Source: Myxococcota bacterium
GTDB lineage: Bacteria > Myxococcota_A > Bradymonadia > UBA7976 > UBA1532
Direction of reading: 5' to 3'
DNA length: 64,000 nt
NCBI GenBank assembly: GCA_963169045.1
Contig: CAUJDF010000039.1
Coordinates: 186,001 to 250,000 of the forward strand
How positions within the stretch are numbered: position 1 is the first letter of the stretch; each line of letters opens with the position of its first letter. The notes below the pieces were generated by a model. The model was not told where the DNA came from. It searched no databases and saw only the letters and a list, made by a program, of their open reading frames with translations. The translations under genes and the position numbers were made by a program. Below, piece by piece: positions 31,701 to 38,914 of the stretch.

Positions 31701-34700
31701 ACACGCTGCTGCCCGGGGGCAAGCCGACGACCGACGAGACGCGCGTCGTCTACTTCACCCGCGGCCTGCCGGCAAAGGTCGGCTTCGGCGTGACCTGTCC
31801 GGCCGACGTGGTCTCGGGCGCCGTGCTCGAGCTCGGCGACGAGGGCTTGGCCGCCGCCCTCGAGGCGCTGCGGCGGCGATTCGTCCTCGTGACCGGCAAC
31901 ACGCAGGCGCTGCGACTGCGCGTGGGCGACACGGTGGCCGAGGCGCGCCCACCCGCCGTGACGCTCCTCGTGGACGGCGCAGCGAAAGCGTCGCCGGACC
32001 TTCCGCCCGGCGCCGGCGGTGTCGCCCGCGAGCTCTCGTTTGCGCCGACGCTGGCGCCGGACGCGCCGCGCGCCGGCTGGCGCCTCCGGGTCGGGCCGTT
32101 GGGCGGCGACGAGGCGGTGGTCGCCGAAGGCCGCGGGCCGCCGCCGGAGCGCATCGCCTGGAACCAGCGCGGTCCCGATGGCCGCACGATGCTCGAGCCG
32201 GGCCGCATCTATGCATATCGACTCGAGATCTTCGGCGAGCAGGGCGAGCTTGCCGGCAGCCCCGCCGGCGTCTTCGGCGTCGGGGCGAGCGGCGCCGCCG
32301 AGGGCGAGCTCGTCGCGTCGCTGCGCGGCGACCTGTTCGACGGGCGCGGGCGGCCCACCCGCACGCTGGTCCGCGAGGTGGAGCGGCTCGCGCCGAAGCT
32401 GCGCCAGCGCGAGGGGACGCTGGTCGTCGAGGCGCACGCCGCCGATGAGCCGGACGCCCTCGCCGTGACGCGACAGCGCGCCGAGGCCGCGCGCGCGGTG
32501 GTCGCCGAGCGGCTCGGCCGCCCCGTCGAGCAGATCGAGGCCGTGGGCGCCGGCAACCTGCGCCCGCTGGTGCCCAACCTCTCTGAGCGCAACCGCGACC
32601 GGAACCGCCGGGTCGAGCTGCGCCTGCGCCCGCCCGGCGCGCCGGCGGGCGAGCGGCACGTCGAGACGCCGGTGGAGCTGGCGCCGGTGGCCCGCGCGGG
32701 CCGCGAGGGCGCGGTCCCCGACGAGCGCGGCGACTTCGCGTTCGTCACCGAGATCCCCGAGGACGGCGTGGTCGAGGTGGCGGTGCGCGCGGCCGACGGC
32801 CGCCGGGCCGTCTTCCCGATCGGGGTGCGGCCGGGCTCGGTGCCGTCGCGGGGCGAGCCGCGCGACGTGGCGATCGGCGGGCGGCTGCCCGGCGAGCTCA
32901 CGCTCGGCGGCGCCCGGATCGCCGTGCCCGCGCTCGCCGCCCGGATCGAGGGCCCCACCGCCGTCCCCGCCGGAAAGCCCGCCGCGTTCACGCTCGGCGC
33001 CGAGGGGGAGGTGGCGGCCTGGCGGTTCGCCGTCGCCGCCGCGGACGGCGCGATCGCATTCTCGGAGGACGGCGCCGGCGCGCCGCCGACGGCGATCGCC
33101 TGGAACGACCCCCCCGCGGGCGCGTTCCGCACTGTGCTCACCGTGCGCGCGCCTTCGGGCGTCGTCGCCCAGAGCGCGCCGGGCACGCTACGCGTCGGCG
33201 AGGCCGACGCTTCGCCGGCCGCTGCCGCGCAGGGCGGCTGGTCGCTGCGCGTCGACGGCCAGCCGGTCACGGTCGGCGCCGAGGGCGACGTGTATGCGCG
33301 GCTCCGCGTGCGCGGCGACGAGGCGGTGGTCGTCGACGTCGGCCGCCCCGATGGCTCGCGGGTCGTCTTCTTCGCGCGTCCGCCCGAGCGGCCCGCCGCG
33401 CCGGGCGACGCGCCCGCGGGCGCGGTGTCCGACGATGAGCCCGCCCGCGACGGCGCCGCCCGCTCCGGGCCGCTCGTCGCCCAGGCGCCGCCGATCGACG
33501 AGGCATCGCCATACCGCCGCATCGATGACGCGCTCGCGCCTGCGCCGCCCTCCGGCGCGGCCCCGGCGTCGGCGCCCTACTTCCGGGTCGACGAGGCCCC
33601 GGCGCCCGGCGCCACGGCGCCGCCCGCGGACCTCCTCGCCGACCAGACCCGGTCGGACGCCGCGCCGGCCGGCGGGGCCGACGATCGCGCGGCGGCGCCG
33701 GACCGCCGCGTGGGCGAGCCCGCCAGCCGCGCGCCGCTCCCCGCTGCCCAGCGCGACGAGATGGCCCGCTTCGGCCGCGCGGAGCTCCTCCGCCTGCTGG
33801 CGCCCACAGCCGATCCGTCCGCCGACGCCGATGTCCCCGCGCGCAACCTCACCGTCGACCTGCCGCCCGCCGGCGCGCGGCTGTCCTCGCCGACGCTGCC
33901 CGTGCGCGGCCGCACCGCCCCCGGCAACAAGGTCTTCCTCAACGGCGCCGAGGTCGGCGTCGACGAGGAGGGCGCCTTCGCCGGCACCGCCTCGCTCCCG
34001 GAGGGCACCGGCGAGCTCGAGGTGGCCGCCGTCGATCCGCAGGGCAATCGCGGCGTGATCCGCCGCACATACGCCGTCGAGCCCTCGCAGTGGTTCCTGC
34101 TGGCCGTCGGCGAGGGCCTGGCGGGCGGCATCGGCAGCGAGCTCGACGGCGTGCGCCCCGACACCAGCGTCACCGTCGGCGACACCGTCTACCTGCATGG
34201 CCGCGCCGCCGCCTACCTGAAGGGCCGCGTCAGGGGAGCGGACCTGCTCGGCGGCCTCTTCGAGCGCTACGAGGTCACCGCCCACCTCGACACCGCCCGC
34301 CAGCGCGAGTTCGAGGCCCGCTTCCGCCAGCTGATCGACCCGGAGACCTTCTACCCGGTCTATGGCGACGCGTCCCAAGAGGTGAAGGACGCGAACACGA
34401 GCGGTCCGCTCTACGTCCTCGTCCGCGCCGACGCCAGCACCCTCACCGTCGGCAACTTCCGGACCGGCATGCGCGGCATCGAGCTCTTCCGCTACGACCG
34501 CACGCTCTACGGCGCCCAGGCGCACCTCGACGTGCGCACCGGCGAATTCCGCCATGATCTCGAGGCTTTCGCCGCGGACCTCGACGCGCCGGAGCGCCAC
34601 GCCTACGTCGAGCTGCGCGGCACCGGCGGATCGCTGTACTACCTGCGCCACGACTACGTCGTCGAAGGCTCGGAGCGCGTCTTCATCGTCGAGCGCGACC

Positions 34701-36799
34701 GGATCTCGGGCATCGAGCGCCGTCGCGTCCCGCTCGCCCGCGACGCCGACTACACGTTCCGCTACGACGAGGGCCGCCTGCTCCTCAAGACGCCGTTGTC
34801 GAGCGTCTCCCAGGACGGCTTCGGCATCGTCCCGGACCCCGTCCGGCGCGACGTCCTCGACGGGCACCCGCTCTTCCTCGCCGTCGAGTACGACCACCAG
34901 GACCCGCTGGCTTTCGGCGACGGCGCCTTCGGCGTCCACGCGCGCGAGACCTGGAACGACACCATCAGCGTCGGCGGCGGCTACATCCAGGAGACGCGCG
35001 CCGACGCCTCCGTCCCCACCTACAAGCTGTGGGGCGCCGAGCTCGGCCTGCGGCGCGGCCGCCGCAGCTACTTCGACGCGGAGCTCGCCCGCAGTCAGTC
35101 CACCAACGGCGACGCCTTCCTCAGCCACGACGGCGGCCTCAGCTTCGAACCGTTCAACGGCCGCCGCGACCTGGCGGCCCGCGGCTCGAGCTTCCTGCTC
35201 CGCGGCGGCGCCGAGCTCGACGACTTCACCGGAGACGGCACCCGGGATCGCTGGTTCACCGAAGGGTATTGGCAGTACCTCGCACCCGGCTTCTACTCGG
35301 GCGGCACCATCCAGGAGCAGGGCCTCGAGAAGTTCGGCCTCCTCTCGCGCTACCACGTCGACGAGCGCCACGCCCTGCACGTCCGCCACGACTCGGTGGT
35401 GTCCGACGAGCCGGCCACGCAGTCGCCGTCCGTCTTCCGCGCTTTCCGCCGCGACGTCACGCAGGCCGGCTACACCTACACGAACGGCGCGCTGAAGCTC
35501 GGCGCCGACTTCGCCCACACCGACCAGGACGAGGGCCTGGACGATCCCGCCTTCGTGACCGACACGGTGGCGGGCTCGGTCGAGTACCAGCTCGATCCCC
35601 GGTGGACGCTGCTCGCCGAGCAGGAGGCGATCGTGCGCGGCGACTCGCGCCTCCACGACTCGACGTCGGACCTGTTCACCAGCACCGCCGGCGTCCGCTT
35701 CGCGCCGACCCCCGACGTCCAGGTGGAGCTCACCGAGAGCCTCCGCTGGAACGGCGACAACGCCACCCAGCTCGGCATGCGCACCGAGATCGACGACCGC
35801 CACACGATCTACGTGCAGCAGCGGGTGGGGGCGCAGGACGACCGCACCGCGAGCACGACCGTCGTCGGCGGCGAGGAGCGCTTCGGCGAGGCGAAGTCCG
35901 GCCGCCTCTTCGGCGAGTACCAGCTCGAGGCCGCCGAGGAGGGACAGCGCAACCGCGCCGTCGTCGGCGTCGGCAAGCGCACGAAGCTGGTCGAGTCGCT
36001 CACCCTCGACGTGGCCTACGAGCGGAGCCAGGTGGTGGGCGACGCCCCCGGCGGCGAGTTCAGCCACGACACCGTTTCGCTCGGCTCGGAGTGGCTGGAC
36101 GGCGACCGCATCAAGATCGGCACCCGCTACGAGCTGCGCTACGAGGACAATGACGAAGAGGCCGCGCGCCGCGATCGCCTGCAGTTCCTGACCCTCAACG
36201 GCGCAAGCTGGAAGCTCACGCAGGACCTCACGCTGCTCCTGCGCTTCAACTACAGCCACACCCTCGACCTGGGCCTCGACGCCACCGAAGCCGAGCTCGT
36301 CGAGGGCAGCCTCGGCTTCGCCCTGCGGCCCGTCGCTTACGACTGGGTGGCGGTGATCGCGAAGTACACCAAGCGCTTCGAGCAGCGGCCGATCGACGTC
36401 GCCCTCGAGCTGCCGGTCCGCGAGGAGTCGGACGTCGTCACGCTCATCCCCATCCTCGAGCTGCCGCTGCGCCTGCAGCTGGTCGAGAAGCTCGCCTGGA
36501 AGCGCACCGCCGCGCGCGCCGACCAGCTGCCCACCGTCATCAGCCACACCACCCTGTGGATCAACCGCCTGAACTACCACCTCACCGACACGTGGGACGC
36601 CGGCGTCGAGTACCGCTTCCTCCGGGTCTCCCTCGCCGAGAACGTGAAGCACGGCGCGCTGCTCGAGCTGAACTACATCCTCCAGAAGAAGGTCCGGCTG
36701 GGCCTCGGCTACAACTTCACGCGCTTCAGCGACGACGAGTTCGCGCGGCTCGACGAGGACCACGGCGGGCCCTTCTTCCGCGTCGTCGCGCACTATTGA
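22727..36799 (+). CDS. Giant 4690-aa surface protein: DUF11-like repeats, CNA-B-like and OmpA-like domains, C-terminal outer-membrane barrel
   Basis: Starts at TTG; no earlier ATG or GTG fits. Residues 1-25 form a signal peptide (LSILLIVPGAARA). Residues 26-350 are a beta-rich domain (AYLFWSG motif). About 16 DUF11-like beta-sandwich repeats of roughly 115-150 residues fill 351-2520. Then come an SdrD-B/CNA-B-like fold (2523-2608), a related fold (2623-2768), one more DUF11-like repeat (2773-2925), a second SdrD-B-like fold (2925-3025) and an OmpA-like peptidoglycan-binding domain (3199-3305, ending NRDRNRRVEL). A Pro/Ala-rich linker (3545-3685) and an Ig-like fold (3707-3787) follow. From 3788 to the end, alternating polar/hydrophobic strands and a final ...RVVAHY suggest a beta-barrel read by the BAM machinery. 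No sortase motif is present. It probably forms a barrel-anchored surface fibre; ligand unknown. Confidence 0.85.
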   Translation: MNRPFLRAVIGLSILLIVPGAARALVDGERHALYRQHQVFGGAIVTGNTLMTASIAAPEVNSGLLPRSDGDVRDLPFDAQLEAAYLFWSGSMVNGPDRTADLTAADGTTFDDVRADRCVSVPSLGGFFYCRADVTARLRDHPGAQRFNGTYRVGDVQAEPGFIRPDGECVEPGECQAKYAAWSLVIVYSAPSARTLRDVFVYDGFRQLDETPDSPGIDQFDIAGFDFPADGRATLTYFALEGDAFLGVPPQDTDPIETCDTCYDFLEFSGTKLGDATNPPNNLFNSTSPRGFTLGLDLDTFDVSRLLRVGQQRARLRAGSGDGVVDIRRPDPGGGGESFFLGYVMLAVDRNAPNFLRDGTRLTVVPDQAAPRERVVITLTVENEGTLDARNVVARLPLPAGLTYVADSLRVDGADPVQGAEQQNPLAAGLNLGLIPHQGDNDRVITLRATLVPDLRAGTRLVLRGGLRYDGLAMEVPTNEAVLVVLGALNLGRVTKEVLETDGDGRFAPGELIQYLITIPNPNDRDVQDVLLTDPLPPYVDLVRVLTTTGVDRSDAARRLVRVEDMSVPGGAGGAARVTILARIHDAAQLAADGVAPGAINGFVIANQATVEVAGTRIASDDPSTAGAVDPTRFRLAAPVDIGGPGTRKTAVDEDGGLLEPGDRIRYTIRVENRGTQAADVSISDPLPARTGDCRLEGVHPELVCAGGRLRGVVRVGAGAAASVVFTVAVDADAPHGTVIENVATLRALQDAAQQPQVHSERLRVTFAPALGDATKTVEGAPGGLAQPGDRLRYVIRVPNTGNRAATGVVVSDRVHPIFADVEPEDGGTFDADTRLVTWVVPDVPPGAEAVVAFTARLPAAVPNGTVVANQGTIVAVELPEAVPTDDPGTGARDDATRVTVRSAPRLQLTKAVEPRPTARPGDPVTYTLVIRNTGTDVARDVVVTDPLPADVFAEVDAGPGRRVDEAVVFDRAVVPALAALDVGASVRLVVNARLVPVLESGLVVRNQARAAAGVGTEVVSDDPATAAAGDPTDLTIESTPVLTLAKEVVDLNGGEVQPGDRLRYRLTIGNIGDAPANGVVIADPVPPGLVDVSPSDGGVLQDDVVRWAVGVVRPGAPLAVTFEATVDALPGAAIANQATARGEGADEVRSDDPGTPVAGDPTVVRVVRRPDLSTSTKAVAPAGEVRPGEVVTWTIEVVNSGAEAAAGVVVTDALPAEVVGVAAEGAVAEGANLRWNLGDLPAGGRRVLVVTGRVARPLADGTVIRNQAFVVAEGLAAAPTDDPATPAADDATVLVVRSSPDLSASTKSVVDANGAPVRPGDLLTYALGITNRGGDVAREVVVTDVVPPALVVEDAGGAAVQGDTLVWRVGDLAPDAVRELVFTARVRMPLANGTIVDNQGRLAAANLGVPAVTDDPRTPLLGDPTRVQVVSAADLSGGTKTVEDLNGGDVRPGDRLRYTITVRNAGDDAARGLVVRDPLPEALRDPQAPGARVEGGALVWGADVLAPGALATFTFEATVGGPLADGTVVANQALLTARGVAAPFPTDDPATAAPSDPTAVVVRATARPTLAKRVEDADGPPFRPGDALVYTLEVGNEGDGLAEGLVVEDPLPAGLVDVVVPAPAVVEGGVVRWPVPPVAPGEPPRTLAIRARVAPGTPDGAEIANQARAGDQPSDDPSTPEPLDPTRIFVEDRPDLRTATKAVSGTFAPGGEVEYLIAIENAGTRPAEDVSVVDPIPAGLIVLETVPAAVAAGRELSWALGALPPGERRELRVRARVAEDVADGTRVANQAVVLAAGLLPAPTDDPATPAEDDATAFEVVARPILVATKTVQGDGGDFRPGEAVTYTLRIANEGNRPAEAVEVLDPLDAALAGAQADGGVVADGQARWVDLTIPPGGAIELFLRARIRGDVADGAEVSNQFGARAGAAGLFVRSDDPTTPEPEDPVVFTVRTRAPLVAAKTVEALDPAGFLPGSEILYTITLVNGTDAPVANVTVADPIDRGRLDDVRPGQGGLFDPGRAVVEWTPERAPALRAIAPGARVDLRVRARIAPALAPGDVVANQAQVAVRGDPMVARTDDPATPEAADPTRFTVVGGPALDVQKEVAAPLNAPIEPGTAVRYRIRVTNRGSGVARAPVFADPLPAEVRYRPGSTRLNGAPVPDVGGGPPFGPGMALGGDLAPNGAAVVEFEVEVRPDAPRGRAVANQGFVTDALGATEPTDDPLTPIDDDPTVFVVGGQPDLTAFVKRAVIVDGDGSGRARIGDVVEWRLDVTNVGAGAARRVRIDDAVPARTSFVAGSLTVDGAPVTDADDGDGGAFLGDGLRFELDEVAPRSTRQITFRTRVRAGPRVENQARLTALALPVEASDDDGDERNGDQPTVVLVGDALVRDLRLDKTVNDPTGAPALAGETLRWTLSARNEGTVALNDVAVVDDLAPGLELVEARNVPPGAALRFEPAPAGRFQNGRVVVSDLAIAAQARVDLELLLRVDPRLPGPRRLCNVADATATGVPATRSPEVCVDAEVRFGDLAGTAFQDLDRDGVFGGASDEAFAGMRVAVFAVTDPDGAPVAEAETDEAGVYRLRRLLPGRYRVRVFSATDVLLLTMDDVPVTADRESVRDLVIDPSGRVYDSAEGTLIDGAEVFIYRDLDLDEDPFDAETLRRRVLVPVDELEAPSQQGQRTAHGGLYHFAVRRPGRYLVEVVPPGPSFVSPSLLVPPRPGVAFTDDPAGRIVEDDLPRTDRDADRTYFLAFQLDGPEDEVSNNHIPIDPLSSLIDLQKSASRPEASVGDVVTYTIDVVNRSPEDLVFDPRTQSGGVFLQDVIPAGTRYVAGSSVLLRVEAGREIPLESADPTGARILKFGGIRREGGRDVFRPLDLHAGEVLRLKYQLVVGADAQPNRIVSNRAVLLADGNVPVTRVAAADLKIVADPVFDQGLVLGKVWCDDDADGEQTEGERGLPGVRVYMDHGYFAVTDAAGKFHFKDIDPGTHALKIDADTLLPGGKPTTDETRVVYFTRGLPAKVGFGVTCPADVVSGAVLELGDEGLAAALEALRRRFVLVTGNTQALRLRVGDTVAEARPPAVTLLVDGAAKASPDLPPGAGGVARELSFAPTLAPDAPRAGWRLRVGPLGGDEAVVAEGRGPPPERIAWNQRGPDGRTMLEPGRIYAYRLEIFGEQGELAGSPAGVFGVGASGAAEGELVASLRGDLFDGRGRPTRTLVREVERLAPKLRQREGTLVVEAHAADEPDALAVTRQRAEAARAVVAERLGRPVEQIEAVGAGNLRPLVPNLSERNRDRNRRVELRLRPPGAPAGERHVETPVELAPVARAGREGAVPDERGDFAFVTEIPEDGVVEVAVRAADGRRAVFPIGVRPGSVPSRGEPRDVAIGGRLPGELTLGGARIAVPALAARIEGPTAVPAGKPAAFTLGAEGEVAAWRFAVAAADGAIAFSEDGAGAPPTAIAWNDPPAGAFRTVLTVRAPSGVVAQSAPGTLRVGEADASPAAAAQGGWSLRVDGQPVTVGAEGDVYARLRVRGDEAVVVDVGRPDGSRVVFFARPPERPAAPGDAPAGAVSDDEPARDGAARSGPLVAQAPPIDEASPYRRIDDALAPAPPSGAAPASAPYFRVDEAPAPGATAPPADLLADQTRSDAAPAGGADDRAAAPDRRVGEPASRAPLPAAQRDEMARFGRAELLRLLAPTADPSADADVPARNLTVDLPPAGARLSSPTLPVRGRTAPGNKVFLNGAEVGVDEEGAFAGTASLPEGTGELEVAAVDPQGNRGVIRRTYAVEPSQWFLLAVGEGLAGGIGSELDGVRPDTSVTVGDTVYLHGRAAAYLKGRVRGADLLGGLFERYEVTAHLDTARQREFEARFRQLIDPETFYPVYGDASQEVKDANTSGPLYVLVRADASTLTVGNFRTGMRGIELFRYDRTLYGAQAHLDVRTGEFRHDLEAFAADLDAPERHAYVELRGTGGSLYYLRHDYVVEGSERVFIVERDRISGIERRRVPLARDADYTFRYDEGRLLLKTPLSSVSQDGFGIVPDPVRRDVLDGHPLFLAVEYDHQDPLAFGDGAFGVHARETWNDTISVGGGYIQETRADASVPTYKLWGAELGLRRGRRSYFDAELARSQSTNGDAFLSHDGGLSFEPFNGRRDLAARGSSFLLRGGAELDDFTGDGTRDRWFTEGYWQYLAPGFYSGGTIQEQGLEKFGLLSRYHVDERHALHVRHDSVVSDEPATQSPSVFRAFRRDVTQAGYTYTNGALKLGADFAHTDQDEGLDDPAFVTDTVAGSVEYQLDPRWTLLAEQEAIVRGDSRLHDSTSDLFTSTAGVRFAPTPDVQVELTESLRWNGDNATQLGMRTEIDDRHTIYVQQRVGAQDDRTASTTVVGGEERFGEAKSGRLFGEYQLEAAEEGQRNRAVVGVGKRTKLVESLTLDVAYERSQVVGDAPGGEFSHDTVSLGSEWLDGDRIKIGTRYELRYEDNDEEAARRDRLQFLTLNGASWKLTQDLTLLLRFNYSHTLDLGLDATEAELVEGSLGFALRPVAYDWVAVIAKYTKRFEQRPIDVALELPVREESDVVTLIPILELPLRLQLVEKLAWKRTAARADQLPTVISHTTLWINRLNYHLTDTWDAGVEYRFLRVSLAENVKHGALLELNYILQKKVRLGLGYNFTRFSDDEFARLDEDHGGPFFRVVAHY
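23776..30290 (+). repeat. Array of about 16 tandem DUF11-like coding repeats
   Basis: Units of about 390-455 bp encode K-x-V-x...PGD-x-V-x-Y-x-I-x-V-x-N-x-G at the start and a closing NQA...DDP-x-T-x4-D(P/A)-T linker. The closing linker is nearly invariant in at least twelve units (first near 24583, last near 29380) while unit interiors vary. A seventeenth unit is at 31045-31500. The array is in frame throughout. Copy number could vary between strains by unequal recombination. Confidence 0.8.
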
Positions 36800-36907
36800 T
36801 CCTTCGACTTTCTGAATAATTTTCGCGGCTTCTATTTTCCCGCCACCGTCCGTCCAGCTAGACTTTCCGGCAATGCGTTCAGTCCACGTCTTCGGGGAGC
36901 GGAACCC

Positions 36908-37960
36908 GTGACGCCGCACGCGCACGTGCATGCCTGGCGGCTCAAGCTGGCCCTGGCGCTCATGACGGGCGTGGTCGCCGGGCAGTCGGCGCTGTGGTCG
37001 GCCTTCGGCGGCGGTCAGGCGACGGCGGCGCCGCCGTCGCCCCCGCAGTGCGGTCCGGGCTCGGGTGGGCCGACCTGCGGGCCGACGCCCGCCGACGCCG
37101 CCGTGGCCGCCGAGCTGGCCGCCTCGGCTGTCCCCACCGCCGGCACGCCGCCGACGCTCGCGCGAGCCGACGCCGACGGGGCGCCGGGCGACCGCGAGGT
37201 CGGCGAGCGCGACACGCCGCCGCGGCCCTTGCCGAAGGTGGCGCGCCGGCCGGCGCCGCCGGTCGATCCCGAGGACGAGCCGCCGCCGGGCCCGTCGCTC
37301 TCCCGCCAGGAGGTCGCGCGGCGCGCCCTCCAGTGGAGCGCCGCCATCCGCGGCGACGGCTATTACGGCGCGGGCCTCGTCGTCGACAAGCGCGGCTACG
37401 TCCTGACCTGCCACCACGTCGTCAAGGACATGAAGTCGATCTCCGTGTCGTTCCAGGACACGGGTGACCTGCCGGCGCGCCTCGTCGACTTCGACGAGGA
37501 CCTCGACCTCGCGCTGCTCGACGTCGGCGTCGAGCGTCCCGTGGTCGCGCCCTTCGCCAGCTTCCTCGGCGCGCGCATCGGCGACGAGGTGCTCTCGGTC
37601 GGCTCGCCGCGGCGCATGGACTTCACCGTCGCCTGGGGCATCGTGTCCTACGTCGGCCGCCGGATGGTGGGGCACTACTACCTGCAGACCGACCTGCCGA
37701 CGAACGGCGGCAACTCTGGCGGACCCGTGGTCAACGGCCGCGGCGAGGTCGTCGGCGTCATGAGCTTCAATCTGCGGCAGAGCCAGGGCCTCTCGTTCGC
37801 CACCCCGATCGACGTCGCGTACGAGCGCTTCGCGCGCCACCTCGGGCGCGACCGCTTCGACCTCGGCACTTTCCACCACTGGCTGCAGGCCCGCGCCGAC
37901 GGGCCGCGCCTCGAGGTCGACCGCCGCGGCGAGGTCGCCGACGCCGCCAAGGGCGACTGA
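36908..37960 (+). CDS. Membrane-anchored trypsin-like serine protease (S1C/DegP type, no PDZ)
   Basis: A 350-aa protein starting at GTG with GGGGAG 8 nt upstream. An N-terminal hydrophobic segment (LKLALALMTGVVAGQSALWS) targets it to the envelope. A Pro/Ala-rich linker of about 90 residues follows, then the protease domain. The full triad is visible: His170 (TCHHVV), Asp200 (DLDLALL) and Ser270 (GGNSGGPVV). Unlike DegP/HtrA it has no PDZ domain; it stops about 70 residues after the Ser. It begins 108 nt after the giant surface protein gene, in an AT-rich spacer. It may process or quality-control envelope proteins; the partner is not shown by sequence. Confidence 0.9.
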   Translation: MTPHAHVHAWRLKLALALMTGVVAGQSALWSAFGGGQATAAPPSPPQCGPGSGGPTCGPTPADAAVAAELAASAVPTAGTPPTLARADADGAPGDREVGERDTPPRPLPKVARRPAPPVDPEDEPPPGPSLSRQEVARRALQWSAAIRGDGYYGAGLVVDKRGYVLTCHHVVKDMKSISVSFQDTGDLPARLVDFDEDLDLALLDVGVERPVVAPFASFLGARIGDEVLSVGSPRRMDFTVAWGIVSYVGRRMVGHYYLQTDLPTNGGNSGGPVVNGRGEVVGVMSFNLRQSQGLSFATPIDVAYERFARHLGRDRFDLGTFHHWLQARADGPRLEVDRRGEVADAAKGD

Positions 37961-37978
37961 ACGGCGAAGCCGCCGCGG

Positions 37979-38016
37979 CTGACACCGCGACGGCCCCGCA
38001 CCCGCCCTCGTGTCAG
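37979..38016. terminator. Inverted repeat between convergent genes
   Basis: CTGACAC and GTGTCAG form a perfect 7-bp stem around a 24-nt GC-rich loop. It sits in the 69-bp gap between the protease stop (plus) and the peptidoglycan-binding protein stop (minus). A bidirectional terminator is plausible; there is no T-run. Confidence 0.4.
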
Positions 38017-38029
38017 GGCGCGTGTCGCC

Positions 38030-38914
38030 TCAGTAGCCGCCGCCGCCCGGAGAGCCGCCGCCCTCCTGGCCGCTGCCCTGCTGGCCGCCGCCGCTCGGCG
38101 ATCCCTGGTCGCCGCTGCCGCCGGCCGGCGGGATGGCGCCCTCCTGACCCTGGCCGCGGACCGGCTGGATCTCGTTGGCGTCCATGCCGAGCGCCTCGAT
38201 CGTCTTGCGGTCGAGCGTGCCCTGCACCGGCAGGTTCTTCGACTTCTGGAAGTCGCGGATCGCGACCGTCAGATCGGGGCTGACCTTCCCGTTGACCTCA
38301 CCCTTGTAGAAACCCTGGTCCTTCAGGGACTGCTGCAGCTTGCGGGTCTGGTCGGTGTTCAGGTCGGTGAGCTGGATGGCCTGCTCCTGGCCGAGCATCT
38401 GGGTGCGGTCGCCCTGGGCGCCCTGCTTCTTCGCCTTGTCCTCGGGCTTCTTGACCTTGTTCTCGTCGCCGCCGCGGACCGGCTGGATCTCGCCGAGCTC
38501 GAGGCCCAGCGCCTGCGCCGTCTGCTGATTCAGGCGCCCCGAGACCTCGAAGCCCTGCTTGTGCTGGAAGGCGCCGAACGCCGCGATCGTGTCGGGGCCG
38601 ATCACGCCGTCGATGGCGCCGTGGTACAGACCCTGCTCCTGGAGCGTGCGCTGCAGGTTCTCGACCTCGCTGCGGTCGAGCTTCGACAGCTTGACGCCCT
38701 TGTCCTGGCCGACCTGGGCCTGCTTCTGCGACCAGTCCTGGTCCTGGGCGCCCATGTCGTCCTTCTTGACGTCGGTGCTGCCCTGGTCCTGCTGGATCTG
38801 ACCCTGGTTCGGGTCCTGTTCGAGCTGTTGGTCTTCCGACTGCGCCTGGGCGGCGCCGCTCGCGCCGAGCGAAAGAACGGCCGCCCACAGCCAGTGCGAC
38901 TTCTTGTTGGACAT
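38030..38914 (-). CDS. Secreted protein with two peptidoglycan-binding (PG_binding_1) domains
   Basis: A 294-aa exported protein. The signal peptide ends ...GASGAAQAQ. A Gln/Asp-rich low-complexity segment follows (about 22-65). Two PG_binding_1-type domains come next, near 75-125 (LQRTLQEQGLYHGAIDGVIG) and 185-240 (LQQSLKDQGFYKGEVNGKVS). Each ends with a copy of the sequence EIQPVRG, so the unit is duplicated. The C-terminus is Gly/Ser/Gln-rich and disordered. The start ATG at 38914 has GAGGAGG 5 nt upstream. No enzymatic domain is attached, so it may be a cell-wall-bound structural or regulatory protein. Confidence 0.88.
   Translation of the reverse strand: MSNKKSHWLWAAVLSLGASGAAQAQSEDQQLEQDPNQGQIQQDQGSTDVKKDDMGAQDQDWSQKQAQVGQDKGVKLSKLDRSEVENLQRTLQEQGLYHGAIDGVIGPDTIAAFGAFQHKQGFEVSGRLNQQTAQALGLELGEIQPVRGGDENKVKKPEDKAKKQGAQGDRTQMLGQEQAIQLTDLNTDQTRKLQQSLKDQGFYKGEVNGKVSPDLTVAIRDFQKSKNLPVQGTLDRKTIEALGMDANEIQPVRGQGQEGAIPPAGGSGDQGSPSGGGQQGSGQEGGGSPGGGGY

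Noticed and set aside
23084-32659. A minus-strand open frame of over 3000 codons opposite the giant surface protein gene
   Set aside because: In very GC-rich DNA the antisense frame of a coding region often stays open. This frame is Arg/Ala/Asp/His-rich without domain signatures and mirrors the repeats of the real gene.
34090-36799. Sortase or PEP-CTERM anchoring of the giant protein
   Set aside because: The C-terminus has no LPXTG-like or PEP motif followed by a helix and basic tail; it ends in a strand with terminal Tyr, fitting a barrel.
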